DNA of 64,000 nucleotides from Calliopum simillimum (GCA_951812925.1 OX638369.1:46185061-46249060), one strand, 5' to 3'; shown: positions 1 to 11,650, numbered from the stretch's first letter. Notes: generated by a model from the letters alone, not told the origin. Numbers and translations: made by a program.

Positions 1-396
1 CAAACGATTAATTCGGAAGTGTTCTGTCAGCAATTAACAAAATTGAATAAAGCACTCAAGGAAAAACGTCCGGAATTAGTCAACATAAAGGGCATCGCCT
101 TTCATCATGACAAGGCTAGCCCACATACTTCTTTAGTGATTCGCCAAAAACTGAGGGAGCTTGGTTGGAAATTTTTAATGCATGTACTGTACAGCACAAA
201 CCTTGAACCTTCGGATTATTATTTGTTTCACTCGTTGCATAATTATCTTAATGGCATAAAATTGAATTCCCTAGTGGATTACAAAATGGTCTTAACCGAA
301 TTTTTCGAGCGGAAACCCCAGGATTCTTTTAAGGACCGTATTATGATTTCGACCGAAGATGGCGAGTGGTGCTCAATAACAATGGAAAATTTTTGA
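1..396 (+). pseudogene. mariner transposase, C-terminal part (left-truncated by window)
   Basis: The frame is open from base 1 to the TGA at 394-396 and encodes the C-terminal half of a mariner-type DDE transposase, the enzyme that cuts and pastes the element at TA sites. Visible motifs are HHDKASPHTS, equivalent to the family HDNARPHTS block holding the second catalytic Asp, and YSTNLEPSDYYLF, equivalent to YSPDLAPSDYHLF holding the third. Exactly 34 residues separate the two aspartates, the mariner D34D spacing. The GTG at 19-21 is an ordinary Val codon; the frame runs left out of the window. Substitutions in usually invariant positions (N-A-R-P to K-A-S-P, P-D to T-N) and an atypical C-terminus suggest decay. 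I see no clear 3' inverted repeat downstream, so the right boundary of the element is unknown. Confidence 0.85.
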
Positions 397-1010
397 CTTA
401 GTGATGTTATTTTGATATATGAAAAAAGATTGGATAAACTAAGCATTTTTTTTTTTTTTTTTTTTTGCTATTTTTTTTGCTATTTCGAAATTCGATTAAA
501 AAACATTGAATTCTTGCGACCTTTGAGCCTGAATAACTTTAAATGTGGCAATGATCTCGATATCGATTTTTGACATTTGTTTTAAGATACCGAAATAAAA
601 CGATTCCAATTGAAAAATTGGTGGTTCTAATTTTTTTGATCAGAAAACTAATCACTAAAAATTTATATCTTTTGTTTCTTACTATCTTTCTAAAAACCTT
701 CATAACTATTTCTAAATGGTATCTGAATAAAATTTTTTGATGGTCTATGTTTAAAATATAAGTAAACCAAATAGCGTTTGTACTATTTTTCCCATTTGCA
801 GCAAAAAACGCTAATGCAAGTAGGTTTTTTTTAAAAATTTGTACCTTTATCAATTGTTGAAATGAGCTAATCCACAGCAATAGTCAAAATAACTGTGATA
901 TTATAAATGATATTATAGGTACGAGTACTTATGAGATAAATTCTTTTTTATTCCAATACATATTTGCAAATCATAAATATTTATTTAATTTTTTTTTGGG
1001 TAAAATATCT
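397..1010. other. AT-rich sequence, no gene seen
   Basis: Contains a T-homopolymer around 449-466 and otherwise unstructured AT-rich DNA. The open frames here have no recognisable domain. Confidence 0.5.
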
Positions 1011-1013
1011 TCC

Positions 1014-1062
1014 TGGGGGGGTTTGAACCCCCAAAACCCCTCCGTGCGCACGGGCCTGCTTA
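1014..1062. repeat. GC-rich transposon-terminus-like block
   Basis: A run of seven G is followed by TTTGAACCCCC and then CCGTGCGCACGGGCC, which contains the palindrome CCGTGCGCACGG. The block is abruptly GC-rich in AT-rich DNA and resembles the G/C-run termini of some insect DNA transposons. No matching opposite end was found nearby, so it may be a solo end. Confidence 0.4.
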
Positions 1063-1424
1063 TCTCTCACCGTAGCGCTGTCTTGGTATTGGGTAAGAAT
1101 GTCCTAATTTGCACTAAAAATAAGTTGACTACTTTTGGTATAAGTAGTCTATAACTGTTCTGGGCTAAATCAAAATGACTAGGAATTGACTAATTTTAAG
1201 ATGACTGGGAATAATGTCACTTTAATTCGGCATTTGAATTATCGACAAATTTTCTTTATCTTTTTAAATAGTAGTTTCAGACGCTACGTGACTAATGCTA
1301 CGTGACATATTTTCCACTGTACAAATTTTAAATTGAAAATCCTGCAAAAAACTAGGACTTCCAGCTTAAAGTTGATTCACCTTATCTTTTTATTTAACGT
1401 AGAATCACCAATTCTTCGGAAGGA

Positions 1425-1900
1425 TTTTATTTGTCCCGATCCATTTTGCATGTATACTTACCAAATTTTATAAATGATGAATTTTTTGTATGGGATTTTT
1501 AAGTTTTCTGCTTTTTATTATTTATACAAAATTGGATGGAGACAACTTTTCAAAAAGGCGACTAGACTGGAGCGTAGAGCTGTTTTTTCTTCATTTTTCT
1601 GTATACTTAACTCAAAACATCAATATATGTACATATGTGGATGTCTAGTTGTAGTATTAACCCGACGATATGCACCAAATTTCACCTATGTACGTTGAAT
1701 AGTTTCAGAGATATAATGATTTAATTTTTTGGATCACGGTTTACTTTTCTGTTGAAAGGCCGATAGCAAACTTTAAGTTTAAACCTGGTTTTGAGCACCG
1801 GGGCATTGCTTTTCACATTTGTTAGAAAATCACCCATGTACATAAAAATATTTTGAATAGATTGAAAATCGAAAACTGAATATTTTCTTTTATTTTTACT
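1425..1900 (+). repeat. Degenerate relative of the ~122-bp array unit (array B)
   Basis: The stretch around 1674-1732 (CCAAATTTCACCTATGTACG, then a TTTCAGAGATATAATGA-like segment and TTTTTGGA) parallels the units at 9331-9720. The GC core itself is barely recognisable here (GGATCACGG). Array membership rests on this partial match only. Confidence 0.4.
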
Positions 1901-2326
1901 TGTACGTGTATGGATTTTAATATCAAACTCCTAATGTTTAGGTACATAAGAATATTCTGATTTGTACACAAAATGAGTTTATTGCTTTAAGTATAAGTAG
2001 GTAGTCTTAAACTGTTCTGATAGTAAAATTTGCTAAACCAAAGATCTTTAAGGATGTAGTGCAATTCAAAGCATTTTGATATTTATAATTTGAGGCGAAA
2101 TATGAAATATTAAATTAAAATTTACTGCATCATCAAAAAAATTTACATGAGAATGTAAATTGTAAATGTGACTCAGTATGTTAGGCGACGAAAAGACTGA
2201 CTGACACCCTCTTTTATGCAAAAAAACAAAAACACGTATGTTGAACTGGATATGAACTCATATTAATCATATGCATGGTATAAAACAGATGTGAAATAAT
2301 TGAAATGTACACCAAGTTATAACTAC

Positions 2327-2352
2327 AATAACAACAACAACAACAACAACAA
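2327..2352. repeat. (CAA)n microsatellite
   Basis: About eight AAC/CAA units in a row. Similar trinucleotide runs recur across the window. Confidence 0.85.
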
Positions 2353-3690
2353 GAGATATGGTAGAACCTTATTTGAATTGCAAATATATTTTTTATAGCA
2401 AAATGCAAAAAAATTTAATGAAGACAAATGTTTTAAAAGCAACAAATATGAGTCTGATACACACAGACTGAACGCTATAAAAACTGACAGCAAAGTTCAA
2501 AGACATTTCCAGCAAAATATGCATTAGGGTGGAAAAAATCTTTAGAAAATAACAGAAATTTCTGTTGTATGTAGTATAGCCCAAAAGCTTGTGCATATTT
2601 TCCGGGCAAGTTCTTGTTAAAACTTAAAAGAATGCATATCGTTCCTATACTAGTGAAAAGTACTAAGTGAGTTTTTCAAGTTTTAAGAAATTTGATGTTC
2701 AAAAAATTAACTTTAATCTGGATCCTTATAAAATGATTTTAAAAAGGTGGTATGACTCCTTGAGAGCTCGCTGCACGTGTTTTGGTATTTATCTTCTTTA
2801 GGAAGACATTCAAGAAAGCTCCAAAATATTATTAGTGTTTATGAGCAAATTGTATTTACTCAAAAATGTTCCACCCTAATTTGCGCTGGTGTTATTATAA
2901 AAATCTAACGTCGAACATTATTAGCATACCCACTGTCGTAATTTTAGCAATGGAAAATGGGATGCTTCATATTGTATTTTTAACGTTTTTTCTGGAAAAA
3001 TGTTAGGATAACACGGCTGATTTTTATATATGGTATGTACATCGAGGATTACTAAAAAAAAAAAACCTGCAAAGAAAAAGAAATTTAAGTAGAAAGAGGT
3101 TACATTACTCGTACTTATATAAATTAATGCCGCGTCATTTGTAATTTGTATTGAAATGTTGTTTTTAACTTTTATTTTATATGAAAAATGAAGTCAGACG
3201 GTGTAATGAACTTTTATACAAAATAAATTGGGTTTAAAGTACATTAAAATTGTCTGCTGTTACAAAAACAGAAATGATTACTTTAGTTTTTTGTTTTAAC
3301 AAAAAAAAGTTTCATCAATGCTAAATGCAAATAGATTTAACGAGGGATTTTGAATTTACATTTCAGTGGAATTTTGTAAATTTTTTCAGCAAAAAGGAGA
3401 AATGAGACCGTGAAGCTTATTTTGCATTTGCATTTTTTTCTTCAGAATTGAAGGCCACTTAAGATTTAAGATTATGTACAATATTTGATTGACCGTTTTC
3501 AGTTATTAAAACAAAAATAAAAATGTCTGAAGACATATAAAACTTATGGAGCATTACACACGTAATCGGGTTTGCATCACCGATTTTCTAGAAACTTTTT
3601 TGTCTTATATTGTGGAACTAGTTGAGGCTAGCGTCCATGATTTTATAAAATTTTTTGTTATCAAGCCGTTTCAGATATTAGAACAGTCAA
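2353..3690. other. AT-rich sequence, no gene seen
   Basis: No domain, repeat pair or splice-like exon was recognised. There is an A-homopolymer around 3053-3063. Confidence 0.5.
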
Positions 3691-3694
3691 ATTG

Positions 3695-4072
3695 TACGAT
3701 GACCGAGAAAAAATTGCGCACTGCATTTTTTTTGCTTAATGTTTTTGGGACCACTAAAAAAGCTTATCGTAAAAAAGGTGACCTCCCAAACCCTTGGCGC
3801 TTTAGCCGCCATCTTGAAATATGTTTGATTCAATTTATCTCGTTTCCTGTTGGTCGGACAGAAAAAATTTCGAACAAAAATTACGGAAAATAAAATTCTA
3901 CGTTTTTTTGATCTGAGACGCGATATCCGTAAGTTGATACTTTGAGCAGTAGAGGCCGCCAAAGTTACAAAAAATCAGTTTTTTGCATTTGCACCCACAA
4001 GGTGTTGATTTTCCAAAAAGTTGTGGTAACATAATTTGTAGGGCTTGCAAAAACAAGCAAAATAGTGTTTAA
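3695..4072 (+). repeat. Left arm of long inverted repeat (pairs with 5020-5345)
   Basis: Read in reverse complement, 5020-5345 aligns along most of this arm. Shared blocks include ATTGCGCACTGCA, TTTTTTTGCTTAATGTTTTT, TTTATCTCGTTTCCTGTTG, CGGACAGAAAAAATTT and ATGCCGCCAAAGTTACAAAA (the last with small differences). The arms are clearly diverged copies with small indels. Together with the enclosed TTAA element they form a stem-and-loop of about 1.65 kb. Confidence 0.8.
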
Positions 4073-4219
4073 ATGAAGTGATTATCTCAATTATCCCAAG
4101 TAATTAAATATTATGTGATCAATTTTGAGATAAAAAACATAAACTATAAATTTTTTACACGCATTTTATTTTTAACTTGTAACAACTCGAGAACCAATTG
4201 AGATAATCATTTTATTTAA
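4072..4219. mobile_element. Small TTAA-flanked palindromic MITE
   Basis: The left end AAGTGATTATCTCAATT is mirrored by AATTGAGATAATCATTT at the right end, and both sides abut TTTAA. At roughly 145 bp this looks like a minimal inverted-repeat element that uses TTAA targets. It sits between the long arm and the larger TTAA element and interrupts their continuity. Confidence 0.55.
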
Positions 4220-5025
4220 CACGTTGCGTGCCATGTGTACCGCCGGCGGTACACACTTTACTTGTAGCGCTGTGCCACCATACTAAAAAAATTTCTATCA
4301 CCAGGTGCCACAATACAAATTCAATATGTATGAAAAAATGTCGACTTGTAATAACTGTTGAATATTGATCCATAGGGGTATATAATAAGTTTGTGGAAAG
4401 AGATTTGTGCTTATAAGTGTTATTTGTCCTATAAAATGGCGTGACAGCCGGCGGTACACGTGGTACATGAGTAAAACCAAATCATCTAAGTACCTTGTTC
4501 ACCGCAGATTTGTTGAAAATATTTGACCACAGTGCCATCATTCCAATAAAATATACATCTTAAGGTGAAGAAGCAATAAAAACAACCAAAAAGTTTCCAA
4601 CATTTTGAAATAAGTTTTATTAGTTTTTATTATTAATAATCTTTAATTGAATGTAATTTTTACTTTTGTTAGTTTTTGTTCCAAAAAATTTATTTTTTTT
4701 TGGTTCTCTTTTAAGTAACTTTTGTAATTCTTTCAAAATAAAAGATATCGGAAAAATTTCAAAACTCTAACCAAAAAAATATTTTCCTCTGTGAGAAAAT
4801 ACAAAAATTTTTTGATTTACTGCAGTGCTTCAGAATATATATTGCATTGAGTTCACATATGACTGTGCACCGCCGGCGGCTCACACGGCACACTGGGAAA
4901 GTTTTAGTGTGTACCGCCGGCGGTGCACGTGGCACACAGGTGGAAGTTGAGTGTGTACCGCCGGCGGTTCACGTGGCACCTGACGGAGGACATTTTGCTT
5001 GTATGGTGGCACTCAACGTGTTAAA
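4217..5025. mobile_element. TTAA-flanked element with CCGCCGGCGG palindromes
   Basis: The left end is TTAACACGTTGCGTGCC and the right end, reverse complemented, is TTAACACGTTGAGTGCCACC, so TTAA lies at both edges as in piggyBac-superfamily insertions. Inside are five copies of a GC-rich palindromic word centred near 4245, 4450, 4875, 4919 and 4963; the first is a perfect 22-bp palindrome at 4234-4255. No transposase frame is present, so it is non-autonomous. Membership of the piggyBac group is inferred only from TTAA and terminal similarity. Confidence 0.65.
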
Positions 5026-5345
5026 ATCTATTTTGCTTGTTTTTACAAGCGCTAAAAATTTTGTGGTCCCAACATTTTGTAAAATTAACACAATGGAAAA
5101 AAACCGATTTTTTGTAACTTTGGCGGCATCTACCGCTCGGAATATCAACTTATGGATATCGCGTCCGACATCAAAATTTTTTCTGTCCGAACAACAGGAA
5201 ACGAGATAAATTTAATCAAACATTTTTCAAGGTGGCTGCTAATGCGCAAGGGTGGGGAGGTCACCTTTTTGACGTTAAGCTTCTATAGTGGTCCTAAAAA
5301 CATTAAGCAAAAAAACTTGCAGTGCGCAATTATTTCTAGGTCTTC
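5020..5345 (-). repeat. Right arm of long inverted repeat (pairs with 3695-4072)
   Basis: This is the reverse-complement partner of the left arm; see that entry. It includes GGCGGCATCTACCGCTCGG and ATATCGCGTCCGACATC, which correspond to the left arm's GAGGCCGCC and GACGCGATATCC segments. The ORFs spanning it are products of the repeat. Confidence 0.8.
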
Positions 5346-5378
5346 ATACATTTTTTGACAACTTTACTGTACTATATA

Positions 5379-6206
5379 GGGGAACTGATGCTATTGTGGT
5401 ATAGCTAATGTTTAGGAAGAATTTGAAAGAGAACCGTTAGATCAATTTCTGCCAAATTTTTTTAAGCTAATCATTGAAGTATTGGCTACAGAACATATTT
5501 CAATAAAATGTGTGCAATTTCATTAAAAAAAGTTATTGAGCAAAATCTGAAAAAAGTCAAAAAAACTGTTTTCAAAAAGTTGGCAGGTAATGTGGTATAT
5601 ATGGTGGCACAATGTGGTATATATACTGATCCGTACTTGTAAATTAGGGTAATATGGTATACTTAACCATACAACCAAAAATTAAGATTGAAAGGTATGA
5701 AATAAGTTCATAATAACATTTACATTGGTTCTCAAACTCATAGTTCTTATTAAAAAATAAACAGCCATCAAATAATGTTAAGAATATCAAGAAATATTCT
5801 TATACCACATTAGCGAAGCCAGACTATACCACACTGGCCAATTTGTAGAAATTACAAAATTCTAAAAATAAAATGGGAAACTTTGTGAATTTACACAGTT
5901 AAACATTTATTTCGCAATACTTAGCACTTACCTTGATTGAATATAAATAAAACTTCACCAAAAAGCAACTTTTTCTTAACAAAATTTTTTTGCAAAAAAT
6001 CCGGAAAAAAAAATCAACCACACGTGACTTAAGTTTCGTTCAACTGACACCGGAAAAATTTTGTTTAGTGCATGACAGCAACACATCCTTGGTTTTTCAT
6101 GTTTTCTGATAGAATGAAAGCAGTGACGTTAGCAGGTTCTTTCCCAATTCGGAGATATGCGACCATACCACATTGAAAAACTATACCACAATAGCATCAG
6201 TTCCCC
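5379..6206 (-). mobile_element. TA-flanked element, TGTGGTAT-word family, copy 1
   Basis: The 828-bp element starts GGGGAACTGATGCTATTGTG and ends with its inverse, flanked by TA on both sides (5377-5378 and 6207-6208). The word TGTGGTAT or its complement recurs at the ends and inside (near 5394, 5591, 5611, 5649, 5813, 5829, 6166 and 6184, some with one mismatch). Relative to copies 2 and 3 it lies in opposite orientation. TA duplication suggests the Tc1/mariner/pogo superfamily. No transposase is encoded. Confidence 0.85.
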
Positions 6207-6234
6207 TACATATAAATTTTTAAGGAACTAAAAA

Positions 6235-6252
6235 AGGTATGTATGTATGTAT
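6235..6252. repeat. (GTAT)n microsatellite
   Basis: About four tandem GTAT units. Confidence 0.75.
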
Positions 6253-6430
6253 TCTCCATTAACTCCTAGGAGGAGCAAAGGGCCAAAAAAAGGTGCAAAA
6301 ACAATATTAATTAGTTTTTTTAAATGCTCATAACTCCGCTATAGTTAGCCAAATCACGTGATTGTTTTTAAGTTTTATTTTTTAAGAAAATTTTTATAAA
6401 ATAGCACAATCATTTGGGAGAATAAAATGA

Positions 6431-7175
6431 TGCTAGCTGGAAAGTTTTGCGGAATTTTTGCAGATGAGATATTTTATTGATTTCGATGTGCTCTTACAGA
6501 ATTTCAACTTTGCTACCTCGAATCGTGTTCGCTCGCGCCGCCATATTGGAAAAATGGCGTCCAAAATCAGCTTTTTACAAATATCTCTTTAACGGTTTCA
6601 TTAAAAGAAAAATATTGTGGCGCAATATTGTAGGTTTATCTATAAAAATGACCTCTGAATTGTTTTCGTACGACTTATAACTTGGAAGATATTCTGATTC
6701 TAAATTCGAAAAAATTTGTATATTTGTGCATGCCGCTTATGAGTATTCACAGTGATGTATTGAGCTTAAAATTATGGCAACTAACTAACAGTTTTGGAGA
6801 TTTATTGAAAAAACGGTTTTTTTCGAAATTTCAGGTTTTTTATAAAAACATCTCCTAAACTATAGGTCATCTGAAAAAAAAATGTGTATACATGTAGATT
6901 GTAGTGCAAGTAATTCCCTATAAACAGATATTTTTACTTTAAGTTGTACGAAAATAATTAGTTTTATAGAAAACTACAATATTGCGCCAAAATTTTTTTT
7001 TCTAAATGTAACCGTTAAAGAGATATTTGTAAAAAAACTGATTTTGGACGCCATTTTTCCAATACGGCGGCGCGAGCAAACAACACGATTCGAGGTAGCA
7101 AGGTTGAAATTCTGAAAGAGCACATCGAAATCTATAAAATAACTCATTTGCAAAAATCCCGCAAAACTTTCCAGG
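6431..7175. mobile_element. Foldback element with ~270-bp arms
   Basis: The left arm 6431 to about 6700 is mirrored by about 6905 to 7175. Matching blocks are CTGGAAAGTTTTGCGG, CGATGTGCTCTTACAGAATT, GCTACCTCGAATCGTGTT, ATTGGAAAAATGGCGTCC and TTACAAATATCTCTTTAACG, each recovered in reverse complement on the right with few changes. About 200 bp of loop separate the arms. No coding capacity is visible. Confidence 0.85.
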
Positions 7176-7609
7176 TAAAACTACCAGATGACTGTACTAA
7201 AAACTAAAAATTTTATTTTTATATAATTTTTTTATAAAATTTTATGATCTTTGTGACTACACATTCTATTTTTTTTTTTAAATTTTGGAAAAAACTTTAA
7301 TGTATTTGACAAATTTTAAGACTATCCTTAGAATGGGCAAACGATGGGAACTATTTTGTTTTGTTTTAAAATATTCCTCATTACCGGGAGAGGGTAAAAA
7401 TGTTCACCGACCCCCATTTATTTTTCTTCTCTGAAATTTCCCGTAAATATACTACCACATGTTTTCTACCCCTTAAGGGGACGCCCCACACAGGTGCCAA
7501 TCGAAGTAAAAGCTGGCCCAAAAATTTAATACTGCACGTAAACTTTTGAAAATCAGTTTTTAGGCACTAAGGATAGTAAGTGCAAATTTTGAGAAAAAAT
7601 AAGTTGAGT

Positions 7610-8030
7610 TCGGACAAGGGGGCGTTGCACCTCCCATATAAGCAAAATATTAAAAATGCTATACTGAAAGCGTTTTTTGAGATAATCCGCCCAGATAATT
7701 CTCAGATACTAAGAATACTAAATTAAAACTTTGAGCAAAAACTAGGCAAACTCGGACAGGAGGGCATGGCACCTCCCATGTAAGCAAGCTTAAAAATGCT
7801 GTACTAAAAGCGTTTTATAAGCCGTCCAAATTTCACTGAGATATTAAGAATATTAAATGAAAACTTTGAGCAAAAACTAGGCGAATTAGAACAAGAGAGC
7901 GTTGCAGCTCCCATATAAATAATAAATCCAAAATGCGATATAGCCATTCTATGCATAGCGTAACAAGATCTGCCATACCCCTTTCGATTTCGCTGAAATT
8001 CGGTAAATGGTTTCGTTTCATGCCTAGTCT
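7610..8030 (+). repeat. Tandem array A, ~140-bp units (three copies)
   Basis: The units repeat GCACCTCCCATATAAGCAA, ATGCTATACTGAAAGCGTTT, a TTTTGAGATAATCC-like segment and TTTGAGCAAAAACTAGGC. The GC cores lie near 7625, 7765 and 7901. The same unit makes up the array at 56587-57060. Confidence 0.8.
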
Positions 8031-8130
8031 TTAAGAAAAGGCAAAAAATTTTGCGATTTTTTTCGTGGCTTGTGGAAGGGTGCAAATAGTGGAAAAATCT
8101 GTAAATTGTGACAAACTCTCCTCAAATAAT

Positions 8131-8390
8131 TGAGGAGTGGCCGTACCAAAGGGCCTAAGTACCATTTCGAGGCAAAAGTAATGTCATAATTTTTATGTGC
8201 TTTATAATCGGTTATTTGAGTGTTATAATTTTTTAAACATAATGACATAAATTTCACACTATTAAGTAAGTTTTTAGTGAAAACAGAAAACAATTTTATT
8301 AACTTCTAACAAAATGTCACCCGTTTCATATAATGATACTACTTTTGCCTCGAAATGGTACTTAGGCCCATTGGTACGGCCCCTCCTCAA
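8131..8390. mobile_element. 260-bp MITE with ~50-bp terminal inverted repeats
   Basis: The left end TGAGGAGTGGCCGTACCAAA continues with a GGCCTAAGTACCATTTCGAG block and GCAAAAGTA. The right end is its inverse with a few changes (CTCGAAATGGTACTTAGGCC, then GGTACGGCCCCTCCTCA). The inner 150 bp are AT-rich and non-coding. It is nested in the 7477-9134 element. Confidence 0.85.
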
Positions 8391-9179
8391 TTGTCAATAA
8401 CTTGGACATTTCTTAACCGATGTTCATGCTCAGACCACTTTTGGTAAAAAGTGCTAAATTTGCTACCATTTTAGTACTAAACTACAAAAAACGTGCCCAA
8501 GTACACCTTTTTTACCTTACAAAATATTTTTTTTGGAAAGAAAAAGAGAAATTATTTCATATGGCTAAAATTCATGAAGGTATCTTTCAAACTACGGCTG
8601 CAATTTGATTAAGAGCATCCGGACTGGCAGAATCTCTCACTGTGAGCAAGCACAGGAAGCAAACGAGCGCCTTCGAGCACCCAATTTTTCCACCAACTAT
8701 AGAAAAATTATTTGACAAAAAGACCCCATTGTCGCCAGAGTGGTACTAGGTGGAACTTTTTTTGTAGCTCTATGACTCTCCAATTTGTATCTCTCGCAGC
8801 TTACCTTACATAGTGTATTCAATAATCATTATTATCGTACCTGGGGGGTGTCCTCCGTATTATCCAATGACGTTTTTAAACATTATTTTGTTTTGGAAAC
8901 CAATAACAACTCATACAATATTACTCTTGCAAAAAAGAGGAATAATCTGTGCGAGGGACTACGACTTTGCGTTAAGGTACAAGAGAGGCAACTCAATATT
9001 ACGTAATATTTCAAACGCCAAATCATGCGCTGGTGTTCTCTTTACAAAACTTGGCTGAAAAAATAATCGAAATCGCAAGTCGATTTCACGATTTTTGACC
9101 AGCTTTTGCTTCGATTGGCACCTGTGTGTGCCCCTACAAAAATTTTATAAAAATATCAAAAAACCCACATTAGTTTTAA

Positions 9180-9720
9180 AGAGAGGGTAGCTTGTTAGGG
9201 GTGTATGGCCCCTTTTAAGTCCCCTTGGGAATAGCCTTTTCTCAACATTGACATACAATAGTGAAATATTTTACCAAATCTTATAATTTGCTCAAAATGG
9301 TTTCAGAAATATTACGAATTTTAATTTTATAGGGCGTGGCACCGCCCACTTTGCCATTGAAAATTAGTTTCCCTAATGCTTTTTGCATGTGAACCAAATT
9401 TTACCTATTTACGTCTAGCAGTTTCAGGGAAATGAGCAATTATTTTTTAGGAGGACATGGCACCGCCCATTTTTCTACTGAAGATTATTTGTTCTAATAA
9501 ACTTTACACATGTATTAAAATATATCTATCTCCGTCAAATATTTTCAGATTTATGATGAGTTGGTTTTTTTGAGGGCGCGGCACCTCCTATTTTGTCAGT
9601 GAAAATTATTTGTCCCAATAATTTTTACATAAGTATTTAGCAAATTTCAGCAACCTGCGTCAGAAAACTTCGGAGATATGATTAATTAATTTTTTGGAGG
9701 GCGTGGTATTATTTCTATTT
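9180..9720 (+). repeat. Tandem array B, ~122-bp units
   Basis: Cores are at 9335 (CGTGG), 9456 (CATGG), 9577 (CGCGG) and 9702 (CGTGG), giving spacings of 121, 121 and 125 bp. Each unit contains a GGGCGTGGCACCGCCCA-like core, then GAAAATTA(T/G)TTG, a TTTTACA segment and a TTTCAG segment. The array appears inverted at 60020-60660. Confidence 0.8.
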
Positions 9721-10840
9721 ATAACAGCAGTTCCATACAAACCTTCTTTCTTATTTTTGAACTTGAATGTTGAAAAACTTGGTCTTCATTTAATAATTTT
9801 TGCTGAGGCCAGTGACGGTAAAGCGTTTTCGACCACTTCAGGGCTCCTGTGTCGTTGTCCAGTGCTTTAATAACGACAGTTACCTATGGAACATTCAGTA
9901 ACCAGTAAAGAATTATTCCATTTAAAACTCAAATTTGACATTTTTTACATTCAAAATAAGTGGGACGCAAAATTTCGGTTTTTTTAAATGATTGCCCAAA
10001 TGCTAAAAATTGTCAATACGTGTAAATTTTTTTTGAATTTTTTTAAACATTTTATAACACTTCGAAAATTGTTAAAAAAAAACATATAGAACTTTCAAAA
10101 ATTCAGACGAATTTTTTGGAAGATTGTAAGTTTTTTGCTTTATAATTTTTTTTCATACGATTGGTTTTGAGTAAAAAGTCAGTTTTCTGGCCGCGTAATT
10201 GAAAAAGGTAAGAAAATCGATATTTGGAACCAAATATTGATAACACTGCACGACAAATAATGGGTTTGTGTTTGTTGCATGGTAGTTGTTTGTCAATTCC
10301 GAAGGAACTTTCTACGCATAATACTAGTCCGAGGTCAGAATTGGCCCATCAGCTCTAGATTTTTAGATACTTGAGGTTATGGTCGAATTAAGATGATATT
10401 ATGAAATCCTATATAATGACTTGCCTCTGGACAGTCTGTGGATTTCGTATTTTTGCATAAAAAAAAGACGCCTAGTGGATTTTTTTAAATTTTTATGTTC
10501 TTAGTTTCTTTAGGGCCTATATATTAATTACTAAGTGACAGATTGGAACTACCTCGAAATTTATTTTTTAAAACGTATCAGGAGCACCGTGATGGAGGTA
10601 TATACTTGAAGATCTTCAATGGATTCTGCCAAATAACATATGTATGTACATCAGAAAATTTATTTTTAATTAAAAACATTGCTTTTCTATTTTGACCTGA
10701 ATTCTCTGCCAACCACGAAAACATGACACTTGGCCATTTGATGTGATAATGAATAAAACTTTAATTAGTCATCTACGTATTTAAGCCAAAAGGAAAAGAA
10801 AAATCAAATGGTAAATAGAAAAATCGAAAAAGAAAAACTG
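9721..10840. other. Unique AT-rich sequence, no gene seen
   Basis: No repeat partner in this window and no recognisable coding segment. Several A/T homopolymers occur. Confidence 0.5.
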
Positions 10841-10849
10841 TTAACACCT

Positions 10850-11650
10850 GTTTTATGTTTAATTTGACTGTTTTGCAGCTTTTTTTCTTTGTTTTTTTTT
10901 TTTTGTTTTGGTTGGCACTTTTTGCTTTTAATTTATTCCTGTTTCTTGTTGTTGTTGCTGTTATTGTTGTTATTGTTATTTCTCTACGCTTGTTTTTCCT
11001 CTTCGGTGTTTTTAATTTAAAATTCTTAAGAAGTTTTCCATTCATTACTTATTCACTTGACGTAGTGCAGCAGAGGAAAAACCTAGTGGAACAGAAGAAT
11101 AAAAATCTGCGTGGAGTTTGTTAAGAAAATAATGAAAAGCGCAAGTAACTTAAGTTCGGTGGGGGTTGGGTTTTGTTGGGTGTAAGGTGTGAGAAATCTA
11201 CTAGCGAAGAAATAACGTACTGAGACACACACACACACACTTTCACCACTTCCAGCATAAAAAGCATGAAAAATAAATTAAAATGTAAATTAAATTAGTA
11301 ATTGTGTTCCTCTCTTTCGTGCGCTTTTTCTGCTACTGTCTTCCCTATATCCTTCCACATTCTACCAGTCAACCAACCAACCATTCATTCGTTTTGTCTG
11401 TCACGTGTAAGTGATTTATTTATTTGTTTCAAGGATAAATGTTTAACAAGGTCCTACAATACACTGCGAAGAAACAATGCTGGAAGGATGTCAGCTTGTT
11501 GTGTTGAGAAGGATACGAGTATTTACAATAGTTCGATGAATAGCAAATGAATGTTTTGTTCTTTTTGTTTTGTCCTGGCCTGGAGGATTTTTATTAAATG
11601 AGCAACAGCAGCAGTTACTTTTCTTTTAATTAATTAATTTATATTTTATT
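10850..11650. other. Simple-repeat-rich unique DNA (GTT runs, CA run)
   Basis: TTGTTGTTGTTGCTGTTATTGTTG-type sequence lies around 10945-10980, and a (CA)n run at 11226-11240. This texture is typical of fly introns and UTRs. I see no splice-bounded coding segment; the ORFs over the GTT run encode low-complexity peptides only. Confidence 0.5.

Larger units (their letters stand above)
7477..9134. mobile_element. TA-flanked ~1.65-kb composite element
   Basis: The ends share CACACAGGTGCCAATCGAAG, reverse complemented at 9107-9126, followed by AAAAGCTGG. The right end is GGGG (in reverse) next to TA at 9135-9136; the left end is GGGGACGCCCC next to TTAA. The left terminus carries about 8 extra bases relative to the right. 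Inside lie about three 140-bp tandem units (7610-8030) and a separate small MITE (8131-8390). No transposase is recognised. Confidence 0.65.

Noticed and set aside
1014..1062. CRISPR- or tRNA-like reading of the GC-rich palindromic block (TTTGAACCCCC resembles a T-arm)
   Set aside because: No cloverleaf can be built around it and no A-box lies upstream; CRISPR arrays do not occur in this type of genome.
3546..5358. Several 60-120 codon frames
   Set aside because: They lie on inverted-repeat arms or the palindrome-bearing element and mirror each other across strands; no domain.
10773..11124. Two overlapping frames rich in Lys/Asn/Thr or Phe/Val
   Set aside because: Low-complexity translations of GTT/CAA and T-run sequence on opposite strands.
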